DNA of 64,000 nucleotides, from assembly GCF_029846115.1 (NCBI RefSeq), contig NZ_JARVZZ010000001.1:3782001-3846000 (forward strand). The letters are read 5' to 3'. Shown here piece by piece: positions 1-8,011 of this stretch. This stretch comes from Serratia marcescens. Its GTDB lineage: Bacteria > Pseudomonadota > Gammaproteobacteria > Enterobacterales > Enterobacteriaceae. Within the stretch, counting starts at the first letter, position 1. Each line of letters opens with the position of its first letter. The translations under genes and the position numbers were made by a program. The notes below the pieces were generated by a model. The model was not told the DNA's origin and searched no databases. It saw only the letters and a list, made by a program, of their open reading frames with translations.

Positions 1-151
1 AGGCGATTGTATCGTCCCACCGGGATTCTTCTCGCTTAAAGCTACATACATGCCAGTTCCCTCTTTGGCTAGGCACGCAAGTTAAGCACAGGTGATCTAG
101 CCAAAATAGCGTCTTACCATCAGATAAGTCAGCAACCCTTTCTGCCTTCAC
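1..151 (-). CDS. Partial small ORF, unknown function
   Basis: An open frame starts at a GTG (149-151) and stays open to the window edge (50 codons). The visible part contains a WLDHLCLTC segment with two cysteines. An in-frame stop lies 11 codons upstream of the GTG, so the start is confined to this short stretch. A GGGA-like sequence precedes it. No family recognised. It follows the terminator at 221-241 and would belong to the accessory genes between tail-chaperone and tape-measure genes. It could be chance coding. Confidence 0.3.
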   Translation of the reverse strand, partial: MKAERVADLSDGKTLFWLDHLCLTCVPSQRGNWHVCSFKREESRWDDTIA

Positions 152-220
152 ATCCCTTTCCCATAGACAAGTAACAAGTCGTTACATGGTAGCAGAGGTG
201 TCGGCGGTGGCAACGAAAAA

Positions 221-241
221 AACCCGCAGCTAAGCGGGCTT
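221..241 (-). terminator. Intrinsic terminator after the DUF551 gene
   Basis: On the minus strand a CCCGC/GCGGG stem with a short loop is followed by seven T residues. It sits 5 bases past the stop of the DUF551 gene. Confidence 0.75.
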
Positions 242-245
242 ATCT

Positions 246-461
246 TTACTCAGCAGGAGCATCAGGTAGAGGCATCCAGTGGGTTACTTTTAGGCTTGAA
301 TACTGTTTATTGCCCGTCACAGTAACTCTACTGAACTCTCTGAGTCCATCGTAGGTGGCAAAGCCAATTCCCTTGTCAGTAGCAACAAGAACCAGATCAA
401 ACTGGCCGGTGGTTTGAGGAAGCCTTTCGTCTACGGATATCCATTTCATAGCAATCACCAT
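246..461 (-). CDS. DUF551-type small phage protein
   Basis: A 71-residue protein whose start (MKWISVDERLPQ, from residue 5) and end (VTHWMPLPDAP) match the DUF551 family, small proteins common in enterobacterial prophages whose function is unknown. Translation may begin at the second Met (residue 5). It lies after the membrane-protein moron and has its own downstream terminator. A related but shorter protein is encoded at 5176-5346, so the prophage carries two members with the WIPV/WISV-ERLP opening. Confidence 0.7.
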   Translation of the reverse strand: MVIAMKWISVDERLPQTTGQFDLVLVATDKGIGFATYDGLREFSRVTVTGNKQYSSLKVTHWMPLPDAPAE

Positions 462-500
462 TGTTAAGGATGATTGAGCACTATAGCACCCGCAGAAAGC

Positions 501-524
501 AAAAACCCACCTCTTGGGTGGGTT
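501..524 (-). terminator. Intrinsic terminator after the membrane-protein moron
   Basis: On the minus strand AACCCACC and GGTGGGTT form an 8-bp stem with a 4-base loop and a TTTTT tail. It lies 12 bases past the stop of the 278-residue gene and closes the accessory transcription unit. Confidence 0.8.
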
Positions 525-535
525 CTATGCTGACG

Positions 536-1372
536 TTAGCTTCTATCCCTAATGATTCGCTGCCTAGATCTACGCTGCCTCTTCTCATCCCTTTCTTCCT
601 GCATCTTAAATTGGTTATAAGTCTGGAAGTCAAAGAATGAAAGGTTCTCGATTTCTGACACAGGACAAACTACCCTGAAGTCGTTAAGAGTCAAATGGCT
701 GTTAATTCTAGGCGGCCCCTCAACATCAGTTATATTCCCCAAAAGCCCTATGCTCTCATAATGGGTATCGTAGTTAGTGGTTACGATAATCTTCAAGGTA
801 TCCTTATCCCTGTATCCACTGAGAAGAGGGATGAAGGCCATGTGCTCGATTTTCCCATGCTCTAGTGGTGGACGAATTACCCATCCAACATAAAACTTTT
901 TGGACTTAAGCGTAAAGATGACAGGAGCCAAAGTGGCAGATGCCTCGATCGCCAATGTTTCTAAAGGGTGGTTTCTCGCGGCCTTAGCAAGCGCTTTAAA
1001 CTTATGGTCTCCGCATGCGTGCCATATCTTGTTTATCAATCCACACAAGGTAGCAAGTATGACCGTTCCGACGATCCACATCGCAATCTTCAAGCTTTTG
1101 CCCGTAGCGACAGCATCGGCAGAAAGAGGGATTAACAATTTTGCATTATCTTTGTTTAACCCTGCGACCTGGGCCATAAAGTCGATCAGTCCAACAAAAC
1201 CCATGATCGAGCAAATAACCCAACTTAAGATGCAAAAGCCAGTACCCCACGTTGCTACATAAAAGTAAGCGCCCCAACCGTCGGAGCGCTTAAACTTATA
1301 TCTTGAGGATACTGACGTTACTGCGAAGATGTAGCCACTAACAAGAATGGCTGATAACAACAGTGTTCCCAT
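536..1372 (-). CDS. Multi-spanning membrane protein, putative moron
   Basis: A 278-residue protein with about three hydrophobic segments in the N-terminal half (roughly residues 1-20, 38-62 and 93-115), then a soluble domain and a very basic C-terminus (EKRQRRSRQR). No family recognised. It starts 3 bases after the stop of the 67-residue gene at 1376-1579, so the two are co-transcribed. Own candidate promoter, own terminator, position between structural genes and lower GC than its neighbours mark a lysogenic-conversion cassette. A membrane exclusion protein is one possibility, not shown by sequence. Confidence 0.75.
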   Translation of the reverse strand: MGTLLLSAILVSGYIFAVTSVSSRYKFKRSDGWGAYFYVATWGTGFCILSWVICSIMGFVGLIDFMAQVAGLNKDNAKLLIPLSADAVATGKSLKIAMWIVGTVILATLCGLINKIWHACGDHKFKALAKAARNHPLETLAIEASATLAPVIFTLKSKKFYVGWVIRPPLEHGKIEHMAFIPLLSGYRDKDTLKIIVTTNYDTHYESIGLLGNITDVEGPPRINSHLTLNDFRVVCPVSEIENLSFFDFQTYNQFKMQEERDEKRQRRSRQRIIRDRS

Positions 1373-1375
1373 CGA

Positions 1376-1579
1376 TTACCTGACTTTTACAGGTTCTACT
1401 TGCGCTAGGTGTTGAAGTTGACGCTTCATCTCCTTGCGAACTTTTTCGTTATCCAGGTTGATGCTGATAACTCCATCGCGATCGATGGTCAGCCTATCCC
1501 GGTTATCGATAAGAATGCTTGCAAGTCTGTCGACAGACTCGTTTTTGTGCGACCGTCCTTTGAACGAGAAACCAAACAT
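1376..1579 (-). CDS. Small hydrophilic protein, first gene of moron pair
   Basis: A 67-residue protein, no hydrophobic segment, charged, no family recognised. The start at 1579 is preceded by a strong GGAGGAG ribosome site. It runs directly into the membrane-protein gene with a 3-base gap, which suggests the pair acts together. A candidate sigma70 promoter lies about 105 bases upstream. Confidence 0.65.
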   Translation of the reverse strand: MFGFSFKGRSHKNESVDRLASILIDNRDRLTIDRDGVISINLDNEKVRKEMKRQLQHLAQVEPVKVR

Positions 1580-1684
1580 AGCTCCTCCTTATCCGCTTCG
1601 TTGGGGTGCAAAAAGAGCTTAGCGAATCCATCCTTCACCAAGCCCTAAGTAGAAAACTTCAACAGATTTTTTTGTTGTGCTTGA

Positions 1685-1713
1685 AGATTAAGTTATGTTG
1701 ATCCTACGGTCAA
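1685..1713 (-). promoter_or_regulatory. Candidate promoter of the moron pair
   Basis: On the minus strand TTGACC (1708-1713) is separated by 17 bases from TAATCT (1685-1690). It lies in a 200-base gap after the DUF6246 gene and faces the moron pair. A perfect 14-base palindrome is 25 bases upstream of the -35 element. Predicted from spacing and hexamers only. Confidence 0.5.
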
Positions 1714-1737
1714 GCGTGACTCCAACAAACTTTGTGT

Positions 1738-1751
1738 TGTGACATGTCACA
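1738..1751. promoter_or_regulatory. Perfect 14-bp palindrome upstream of moron promoter
   Basis: TGTGACATGTCACA is perfectly self-complementary. Its half-sites match the CRP half-site TGTGA but with 4 instead of 6 bases between them, which is FNR-like spacing. Its place just upstream of the -35 element is suitable for an activator. The binding protein is unknown. Confidence 0.4.
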
Positions 1752-1781
1752 CATCTACCCTAGTTTTGCGCAGATTTTCGG

Positions 1782-2462
1782 TTATCTCATCGCTGATTTT
1801 ACCATCATCGCTTGCCAGCGCTTCTCGTCTTCGTCCATAACCTGATCGTACTCTTCTCGCGTGAAGCCTTTCTGTTCCGGGTACTTGTCCGCCAGCAGCA
1901 ACTGAAACTCGGTCATAGAAAGGCGCTCTGCTTCGGCGCGAGGCATGTTGAAGTGGTTTCGCGCTGCGCTGATGTACTCGAAGGCGTTGAACTCGTTCAC
2001 GTAGCTGTTCGACTCGTGTCGCTGCAGTTTGCGTATCTTTGCCTTACCGATGATGCCGTGGGTTATCAGCGATTGGCCGATTACGATGATATCGCTCGCC
2101 GGCATCTTGCCGCGGCGAAACACGAAAGCTCTCTTACCTCGCTTACTTGGCCGCAACTCTCCCACCAGCTCGCTAAGGTCATCATCACAGCATGCCTGCA
2201 TGACGATCATCCCGGCGAATATTGCAGAGCTACTGAATGACGGTGCATTGATGTATGCCAGCAACCACCCAGGAACTCCACCGTATGCCTCAGTAGCAGC
2301 TTCAAGTAACCGTGGCGCCTCACTTGTATGGAGTTCAGCAAAACGCTCTACAATCTCCGCTGGCGAGCCTATGCGGGTCATGTTTGCGAACGAAGGTCGC
2401 AGGAAGTAATCGCGATCGGCATCGGTGATGACCATCTCGCCTAATTCAGTTATTGGTGTCAT
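1782..2462 (-). CDS. DUF6246-like phage protein (likely tail assembly chaperone region)
   Basis: A 226-residue protein whose C-terminal half (ERLSMTEFQLLLADKYPEQ, then an acidic helix) resembles the tail assembly chaperones that follow tail-tube genes in siphoviruses. From memory it fits the family annotated as DUF6246. It is the second structural gene after the tail tube, separated from it by the KilA-N gene. The role is inferred from position. A slippery frameshift site for a longer product was not found by eye. Confidence 0.6.
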   Translation of the reverse strand: MTPITELGEMVITDADRDYFLRPSFANMTRIGSPAEIVERFAELHTSEAPRLLEAATEAYGGVPGWLLAYINAPSFSSSAIFAGMIVMQACCDDDLSELVGELRPSKRGKRAFVFRRGKMPASDIIVIGQSLITHGIIGKAKIRKLQRHESNSYVNEFNAFEYISAARNHFNMPRAEAERLSMTEFQLLLADKYPEQKGFTREEYDQVMDEDEKRWQAMMVKSAMR

Positions 2463-2500
2463 TTAAACCTCAAAACGATGGCATCCCTGCCAATCTTCAG

Positions 2501-3028
2501 TCAAAAGCCAGGAAGGTACATCTGCACTTCATCAGCAACACGCTCTCGGGCAGTGTGAAGAAGGCGCTTTCGACCGCCGACACCCCACTTCGCCATTTTG
2601 CTGGCGCACTGGCTGATCGCTTTGGTTTCGGTATTGATAATATGGTCGATTTTATTCAGGCGGTTCATGGCGCTAATACCATGGCGAACAATTGCTCTGA
2701 AAATCTCATACACTTCGATTTCAAACTCTGGCTTAATCCACGCCGCATAACGAATGGCCAGTAATTCAACACCCCACACACCAGGCTCATCACCACCTTT
2801 AACAACCTTAAGTGGTTGAATTTGTTCCAAAGCACTTTTTAGTGCTTTGGCATGAAGGGCTTTTACAAAGCGTTTTATCTGAGCGCTTCTGAGAAATACG
2901 CTCGGCCGTTGTGATTCAGTAGCCTCCCCGCTGGCAACAGCTGCTGCGTGAAGATCATTGAGGCTATAGCGCCCTTCCTCATCGACTCGTACCGATACAC
3001 CATTTACAGATACCGTTGGAAAGTTCAT
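2501..3028 (-). CDS. KilA-N domain protein
   Basis: A 175-residue protein with a KilA-N fold: an N-terminal segment with SLNDLHAAA, then PSVFLRS and the signature GVWGVELLAIRYAAWIKPEF (about residues 84-103). KilA-N domains bind DNA in phage and viral regulators. The gene sits after a terminator and before the DUF6246 gene, an unusual place among tail genes, so it is probably an inserted accessory gene. It is distinct from the Rha-KilAC protein at 19812-20492. Confidence 0.8.
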   Translation of the reverse strand: MNFPTVSVNGVSVRVDEEGRYSLNDLHAAAVASGEATESQRPSVFLRSAQIKRFVKALHAKALKSALEQIQPLKVVKGGDEPGVWGVELLAIRYAAWIKPEFEIEVYEIFRAIVRHGISAMNRLNKIDHIINTETKAISQCASKMAKWGVGGRKRLLHTARERVADEVQMYLPGF

Positions 3029-3171
3029 TCGGATTACCTTTTAGTGATGAACCTTGTCGCACAGGAAACGGCCCCAAGAAGGCTCCGACAGCCAGCCGGT
3101 TCCTCAAGGGTCATCCTGAAAGGTTCTTGGTTTGATTACTGCGCGTGCGGTGCGCGATGAATTTCAGGTAC

Positions 3172-3200
3172 AAAAAAGCCCCGCATGTGCAGGGCTAGTC
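3172..3200 (-). terminator. Intrinsic terminator after tail tube gene
   Basis: On the minus strand AGCCCTGC and GCGGGGCT form a stem followed by TTTTTTG. It separates the tail tube gene from the KilA-N gene. Confidence 0.8.
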
Positions 3201-3235
3201 TTTTTCAGATCAACGGTCGGTTTCCCGACCATTTG

Positions 3236-3985
3236 CTATGCGGTGACGGTGATCGCGCTGGTTGAAGTTTTAGCGCCATCGTTGGTGGTAAACGTGATTG
3301 TGGCCGCGCCGGCAGAAACGCCAGTAACGAGACCTGACTGATTGACGGTGGCCTTACCGGTTGCCGAGGATGACCAGGTGCCGGTTTTGTCGCTTGCATC
3401 AGCCGGCGCCACGGTGGCGGTAAGCTGTTGAGTAGCCCCTACAGCAATGCTTGCTGTTGCTGGCGCCACTGTCACACCGGTAACCGGTACATCCGCAGCG
3501 ACTTCAAACACCACGGTATCGGCATCAGCAACTTTCCACTCGCCAGAGAAAGTGGAGATGTCGCTCGTACCAAAATCACCAGACCACGACGTGGTGTTGA
3601 AGTAGCCCATGATATAGGTGCCGGAATCTTCGCCGACGAAATCGAATCGCACCCAGATCGACGGCTGCCGGCCAGCCTGCACTTCATCGAAAATGTACTT
3701 GGAGATGTTGAGGGCGCCGATCTCGGTGGTTTTGTCTTTACGGCGGAATTCACCTTCACCGGAAATGGTGAAATCCATGTTGGTTACCAGGTTCTCCACC
3801 AGCCCTTTCGCGTCGTCCGCTTCAGACGTCACGGAGTTTGGCGAAAAGTCGAAGCCCTTGGTGGTCAGCGCACCGAGGCGCTTCCAGTCACTCAGTGCCG
3901 GCAGCGTGTCAGCACAGCCGAAAGCCATACGCAGCACCGCGACTTTACCGATCAGCTTGCCTGTATCATTTGCACAACCTTGCAT
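3236..3985 (-). CDS. Major tail tube protein with C-terminal Ig-like (BIG2) domain
   Basis: A 249-residue protein. Residues 1 to about 160 are the tail-tube domain. From about residue 165 (VPVTGVTVAPATASIAVGA) to the end there is a bacterial Ig-like group 2 domain with the typical TVAPADAS and GAATITFTT strands. Such domains decorate siphovirus tails and may bind surface sugars weakly. The order tail terminator, tail tube, chaperone supports the call. A terminator lies between it and the preceding gene, and another follows it. Confidence 0.88.
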   Translation of the reverse strand: MQGCANDTGKLIGKVAVLRMAFGCADTLPALSDWKRLGALTTKGFDFSPNSVTSEADDAKGLVENLVTNMDFTISGEGEFRRKDKTTEIGALNISKYIFDEVQAGRQPSIWVRFDFVGEDSGTYIMGYFNTTSWSGDFGTSDISTFSGEWKVADADTVVFEVAADVPVTGVTVAPATASIAVGATQQLTATVAPADASDKTGTWSSSATGKATVNQSGLVTGVSAGAATITFTTNDGAKTSTSAITVTA

Positions 3986-4002
3986 GTGTTACCTCTTCAA
4001 AT

Positions 4003-4026
4003 AAAAAAGGCCGCCCAGAGGCAGCC
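4003..4026 (-). terminator. Intrinsic terminator before tail tube gene
   Basis: On the minus strand GGCTGCC-TCTG-GGCGGCC forms a 7-bp stem with one wobble pair and is followed by TTTTTT. It faces late transcription, so expression of the tail genes would depend on antitermination. Confidence 0.7.
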
Positions 4027-4045
4027 TGATGGATAGATATGTGCG

Positions 4046-4429
4046 TTATTCGCCGTAGGTGCAGCAGACTAAAAGTCGGTAGATTAATCGCCCCTCTGCT
4101 GATGGGATTGGCGTTGGAGAGCCTCCGAGCAGACGCATGGCGCCAACACAGCTATCAGCGCTCTGTTGGCTGCTGATGTAGCCGGCGATTTTGTTCGCCG
4201 CGGCATCTGCTTCTGCGTTCTTCCCTTTGGCCCCGACAACATCGACCATTACGAAGAAATCTCCGCCGCGGTCGTATTGAATATCTGAACCACCGCCAGG
4301 CCGGAACACGATGAAGGCGTCGGATAACTTACCCGTGTCGTTCCACATCAGCGTTTGGATGGTGAGTCCCGCGGTTAGGCCTGCACTCTCGAAAAGATTT
4401 CGTAGGCGGAGATACATTGGAGGCGTCAC
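4046..4429 (-). CDS. Tail terminator / tail completion protein
   Basis: A 127-residue protein placed between an HK97 gp10-like protein and the tail tube, the usual position of the tail terminator (lambda gpU type). Its MYLRLRNLFESAGL start and the DFFVMVDVVGAKG strand fit this family. It starts 4 bases inside the end of the upstream gene (ATGA overlap), which points to translational coupling. Confidence 0.7.
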   Translation of the reverse strand: MTPPMYLRLRNLFESAGLTAGLTIQTLMWNDTGKLSDAFIVFRPGGGSDIQYDRGGDFFVMVDVVGAKGKNAEADAAANKIAGYISSQQSADSCVGAMRLLGGSPTPIPSAEGRLIYRLLVCCTYGE

Positions 4430-4824
4430 AGCATCATCTCCTTCCTGATTATCTCGTCCACCTGCCGGCGGGTTTTCTCTGCAGCCTTGGTGAGGAATTT
4501 AGGTTCACCAGCAGGATCCCAGTAATTGCCACGGTTGTTTGGCCGCGGGAGCCCCTTCATGATGCCACTGGCGTTATGTACATAAACCGCATAATTCGCT
4601 GAGTAACCGATACGGCCAGTAATCCGCGTACCGTTGATCATTGTCTCCTGATACTGCGAATTTATCAGGTTACCGATGTTAACCGGGGTTATCAGCGCTG
4701 CTTCATTAGCGATTATCATCACGGCCGATTTGATAGCCCTGATCGCCTTTCTCGTCCTGACATCCTCAACCACGGCATCAAGGCGCCGCTGGGCCCCTTT
4801 GATACCTTTTATCTTTACGCCCAT
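4426..4824 (-). CDS. HK97 gp10-like neck / tail completion protein
   Basis: A 132-residue basic protein beginning MGVKIKGIKGAQRRLDAV with the motif AALITPVNIGNLINS and a tyrosine-rich NYAVYVHNASGIMKG segment. These are typical of HK97 gp10-family proteins, which join head and tail. It sits 2 bases after the 115-residue gene upstream. Confidence 0.82.
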   Translation of the reverse strand: MGVKIKGIKGAQRRLDAVVEDVRTRKAIRAIKSAVMIIANEAALITPVNIGNLINSQYQETMINGTRITGRIGYSANYAVYVHNASGIMKGLPRPNNRGNYWDPAGEPKFLTKAAEKTRRQVDEIIRKEMML

Positions 4825-4826
4825 CG

Positions 4827-5174
4827 CTATGCTCCCGTCAGAATGGCTATATCCTCTGCCAGGCGGTCAAACGTGTCGGCATAGCGGATCACCTGTACCA
4901 CCTCATCGGCACCCGCGGCGATCGGGTCTACCATGGTAGACCCGCCGATAAGCAGATAGTCGCCTTTCTTGGCTTCGGTGAATTCAGTCCACACAGTGTT
5001 TTTAACGGTTATTTCCGAACCGATGTTATTCAGCTTCGCCGAGAGTCCGCCCTGGTAATCGCACATGAAAATTTCAGGCGGAGCCCAGCCAAGGGGATCG
5101 CCCGCTTCGCTATTGCCGAGATTGCGCCATATCGTGGCCTCAGCCGTGTATGACCAGTTGGCTAATGATGACAT
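4827..5174 (-). CDS. Putative head closure protein
   Basis: A 115-residue protein between the capsid-proximal adaptor genes and the gp10-like gene, the place of head-closure (stopper) proteins. Features such as DYLLIGGSTMVDP and ADEVVQVIRY fit a small beta-barrel of that kind. The function is inferred from synteny. Confidence 0.6.
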   Translation of the reverse strand: MSSLANWSYTAEATIWRNLGNSEAGDPLGWAPPEIFMCDYQGGLSAKLNNIGSEITVKNTVWTEFTEAKKGDYLLIGGSTMVDPIAAGADEVVQVIRYADTFDRLAEDIAILTGA

Positions 5175-5175
5175 G

Positions 5176-5346
5176 TCACTCTCTCCAGCTAATCACCGCA
5201 GGCCGTTCTGCCGCGATTTTCGGGCAATTAAATTTCCACTCACCGCGGTCGTTAACGAATCCCGTGGTTTGCCTGGCCGTGTCAGTCTTCACCCAGACGC
5301 GTTCAAAAGGCTTTGGTAACCGTTCGGCGACAGGTATCCATGCCAT
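5176..5346 (-). CDS. Small DUF551-like protein
   Basis: A 56-residue protein starting MAWIPVAERLPKPFERVWV, similar in its N-terminal half to DUF551 proteins. The start ATG overlaps the stop of the upstream gene by one base (TGATG), so it is coupled to it. It lies among head-tail connector genes. Function unknown. Confidence 0.6.
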   Translation of the reverse strand: MAWIPVAERLPKPFERVWVKTDTARQTTGFVNDRGEWKFNCPKIAAERPAVISWRE

Positions 5347-5744
5347 CAACCACCACCGCACATGCAGCCGCCCTTGCCGATCCAGACACCGGCAAAAGCC
5401 TTGTTTGTTGGGTCAGGTGGAATCAGGCCTGTAGCGCACCCTTTTTTATCCAACCCGCGCAGCAGATTCAGCGCCCCTTTCCAGCGATCGCTAAATGACT
5501 GATACCGAAACGAACGCGATGCCCCGCTTGGCGCCGTTTGAGAGCTGATGTATTTATCGCCCTGGCCTAATCCCATGAGCCCGAGAAGATAGAGTTGGAT
5601 GAGTAACGCTGTTGATGCTGGGTAATTCGCATCCAGACATTCCTGAATGCTGTTCACCTGCTCCACCAGCGCATCAAGGACGAAATCAGGCAAGGTGATA
5701 CCCTGTGACTCCAGATATTCCTTGGCCTTTTCTTTAGTCACCAT
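5346..5744 (-). CDS. Head-tail adaptor region protein, unknown
   Basis: A 132-residue protein, N-terminal helical (EKAKEYLESQGITLPDFVL), C-terminus Gly/Cys-rich (GKGGCMCGGG). Its position after the capsid gene and before the head-closure gene suggests a head-tail adaptor. Two tandem terminators lie upstream of it. Confidence 0.62.
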   Translation of the reverse strand: MVTKEKAKEYLESQGITLPDFVLDALVEQVNSIQECLDANYPASTALLIQLYLLGLMGLGQGDKYISSQTAPSGASRSFRYQSFSDRWKGALNLLRGLDKKGCATGLIPPDPTNKAFAGVWIGKGGCMCGGG

Positions 5745-5763
5745 GGCTGATTCCTGTAAGAAG

Positions 5764-5808
5764 AAGCCCCGCCGAAACGGGGCATAAAAAAACCGCCTTG
5801 GCGGCGGC
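5764..5808 (-). terminator. Two tandem intrinsic terminators
   Basis: On the minus strand, CCGCC-GCCAA-GGCGG with TTTTTTT comes first, then GCCCCG-TTTCGG-CGGGGC with TTCTTCTT. They lie between the 97-residue gene and the adaptor gene and face late transcription. Confidence 0.7.
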
Positions 5809-5810
5809 TG

Positions 5811-6104
5811 TTATTCAGCAGGGAACAGATTTTCGAGCTCGCCTTCCGGCAACAGTTCAGCGAGCTTTTCTTCGCCGAGGTTGCCTTTGAACTCAATCCC
5901 CAGATCAGTTAGCCGCGCCTTGATAGCATCCTTGCGCGACTTGGTTTCGTTGCCGGCATCCGGGGTGGCCGGAGTCAGTTCACCGCCGGCCGCGCCACGC
6001 ATCAACCGAACGTTAGATTTCAGCGCTGGGTGAAGGTTTTCCAGTTCCAACACATCCCCGATCTCTACGCCATTCCAGGGGCGAATAACTTCGTATTTAG
6101 CCAT
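5811..6104 (-). CDS. Small capsid-region protein, unknown
   Basis: A 97-residue protein. An N-terminal beta segment (YEVIRPWNGVEIGDVLEL) is followed by a C-terminal helix-extended-helix type segment (SRKDAIKARLTDLGIEFKG), of the kind seen in short phage head-tail proteins. It follows the major capsid gene by 9 bases. Confidence 0.65.
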   Translation of the reverse strand: MAKYEVIRPWNGVEIGDVLELENLHPALKSNVRLMRGAAGGELTPATPDAGNETKSRKDAIKARLTDLGIEFKGNLGEEKLAELLPEGELENLFPAE

Positions 6105-6113
6105 GTTTCCCCC

Positions 6114-7190
6114 TTATGCCAGATTGGCGCCGTAGACAACGCCGGATAGCCCCTGATCGTCCGCAGTGATTTGCAGACCTTCAGCAGACATGATCTGGAA
6201 GTTGTAGTTAACGTTCGGTAGTGGGCGTGGCAAAGGAATAACGCCCTGAGCCATGCCAACAAGAGGGGAAATCACATCTTTGCGGCGAACGTATGCGATG
6301 AACTCGTTGCCTTTCAGCGCGAACGTCTGGCGAATTTCTTTCACCGGTGCAAATGGCATTACCGCTTGCAATACATTGCCGCTCACTACACCGTTGACCA
6401 CGTATGGCTGCGCCAGGTTAGCCCAAATTTCCGGGGATACCCACATCACGTCGTACTGCGAAACTTTGTTAACGCGAGCCAACGTACCGAAATCCCCCTT
6501 ACCGAAGAACTCGAACAACTGAGTCATCGTCGCGGCGGTCAGATCGATGTTAGCGCCGCCGGCACCGGCTCCCAGATTGAGCTTTTTGCTGTTGCGGTGG
6601 TTCTTCAGGCCTTGAGCCGGGTGGCCCTGAACCTGAATTTTTTCATCGCCGCCAAGGTAATAGGCCACCCGGCGCTTATTGACTTTACGCAACTTAGCAG
6701 ACTGAGAATCCAGAACCAGATCAACACCCACGGAATTAAGACCGGCAGCGTGACGCCAGTTAACCCCATAACCTGCAGTGAATACAGGGATCGGGTCACC
6801 GTCGCTATCGTACTCAGTGTGATCGAATGAGAACGGCGCTTGGCCGTCAATGCTTACTGAGACATCATCAGCAATATCACCAACAACGTTATAGAGTTTT
6901 GCAGTTTTACCAACAGAAAGAATAGTCTGGACACCCATCAAATCATTGATGATTTCCATACCGTCTTCCTGGTCGCGCAGCTGCAGGATCTGGTTATCGA
7001 TTTCAGCCCAGAATTCGCGAGCGAACCCACCTACCGCATTACATGCCAGCATTTCAGGCGTCATATGCGCACGGTTTGCGGCGAGCATTGCATTATGCTG
7101 GGCGTTCCAGATGTTTCGGTTCGCCCACAGCTCATTCCAGTGACCGCCGAGGCGGCTGTTTGCAGCCAATGTCTCTTTGGAGAAATACAT
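6114..7190 (-). CDS. Major capsid protein
   Basis: A 358-residue protein, the largest in the head block after portal and protease, with a MYFSKETLAANSRLGGHW start. It follows a decoration-type gene and the protease-scaffold gene, as in lambda (C, Nu3, D, E). The C-terminal half (VSQYDVMWVSPEIWANLAQP, then a KGNEFIAYVRR strand) fits major capsid proteins often annotated as DUF6260 / capsid family. Family number is from memory. Confidence 0.8.
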   Translation of the reverse strand: MYFSKETLAANSRLGGHWNELWANRNIWNAQHNAMLAANRAHMTPEMLACNAVGGFAREFWAEIDNQILQLRDQEDGMEIINDLMGVQTILSVGKTAKLYNVVGDIADDVSVSIDGQAPFSFDHTEYDSDGDPIPVFTAGYGVNWRHAAGLNSVGVDLVLDSQSAKLRKVNKRRVAYYLGGDEKIQVQGHPAQGLKNHRNSKKLNLGAGAGGANIDLTAATMTQLFEFFGKGDFGTLARVNKVSQYDVMWVSPEIWANLAQPYVVNGVVSGNVLQAVMPFAPVKEIRQTFALKGNEFIAYVRRKDVISPLVGMAQGVIPLPRPLPNVNYNFQIMSAEGLQITADDQGLSGVVYGANLA

Positions 7191-7207
7191 GTGCTTTTAT
7201 CCTTCTT

Positions 7208-7654
7208 TTAAGCGCCAGCGGCGACAGTGCCAACGCGCATACGCACGCGGATGAAATCGGTAGCGCCGGCGGCGATGGTAGCTTCGTCCTGGCTGTAACC
7301 GATCACTGAGTCAGTATCAGCAGTTGCCAGGGTGAATTGGCCGTTAGAGCCAAGCTTGATCGGGCTGTCTTTCTTGTAGGTACCAGGTACGCAGAGCAGC
7401 GCAAATTCACGGCCTTCTTCCACGTAGTTGCCTACAGCAGAGTCGCCAGCAGGAACCGCCTCGGTGATTTTCAGCCCTTGATGGTAGGCAACGTCGATAA
7501 TGTAGATTCGGCCCTTTAGCGCGGTAGCCTGAGCGAATTCATCGCTGGCGTTGATGACGGCAGCAGTGCCTGGCAAAAGTGCCGCGGCAGTGGTGCGGGT
7601 TTCGGTCTTATACAGCGACTTTCCGTCGATGTTTACGCGACGATAACGTGGCAT
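7208..7654 (-). CDS. Capsid decoration-like protein
   Basis: A 148-residue beta-rich protein between the protease-scaffold gene and the major capsid gene, the place of the lambda gpD type head-stabilising protein. The segment LKGRIYIIDVAYHQGLKI and repeated short strands fit a decoration protein. Assigned by position and composition. Confidence 0.6.
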   Translation of the reverse strand: MPRYRRVNIDGKSLYKTETRTTAAALLPGTAAVINASDEFAQATALKGRIYIIDVAYHQGLKITEAVPAGDSAVGNYVEEGREFALLCVPGTYKKDSPIKLGSNGQFTLATADTDSVIGYSQDEATIAAGATDFIRVRMRVGTVAAGA

Positions 7655-7666
7655 TGGATAGCCCCC

Positions 7667-8011
7667 TTATTTGAAGTATGCATCTGCGGCGGGTGCGCCG
7701 GATTCTTGCTGATGCTGGCCTGAGTTACCTGCCAGCGGCGCCGATTCGCCCAGCGTTTTAAACATCGCTTCCAGCGCTTCGCCTTGCAGCGCGTTTGCCA
7801 CGATTTCGCCGTGAACTTTCGCCACCGCTTCACGCTTAGTTTTCTCTTCTGCGCGGGAGTTGGCGGTCAAGGTTTCGGCCAGTTGGTTATGGTTGGCCTG
7901 CAGCGCATCAACTTTATCGGTGATAGGCTTGAGCGCCTCGGCGAAGTTGGCGGCCAGGCCTTTGCCGATTTCGGTGATCAGCTCTTGTTTCTCTTCAGTG
8001 GTTAAAGGCAT
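7667..8011 (-). CDS. Nested scaffolding protein (internal start)
   Basis: In frame with the protease gene, an ATG at 8011 (MPLTTEEKQELITEIGKG) is preceded by GGAGGG at 8016-8021, 4 bases away. The 114-residue product would be the helical C-terminal domain. This copies lambda, where scaffold Nu3 is made from an internal start in gene C. Inferred; not separately provable from sequence. Confidence 0.6.
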   Translation of the reverse strand: MPLTTEEKQELITEIGKGLAANFAEALKPITDKVDALQANHNQLAETLTANSRAEEKTKREAVAKVHGEIVANALQGEALEAMFKTLGESAPLAGNSGQHQQESGAPAADAYFK

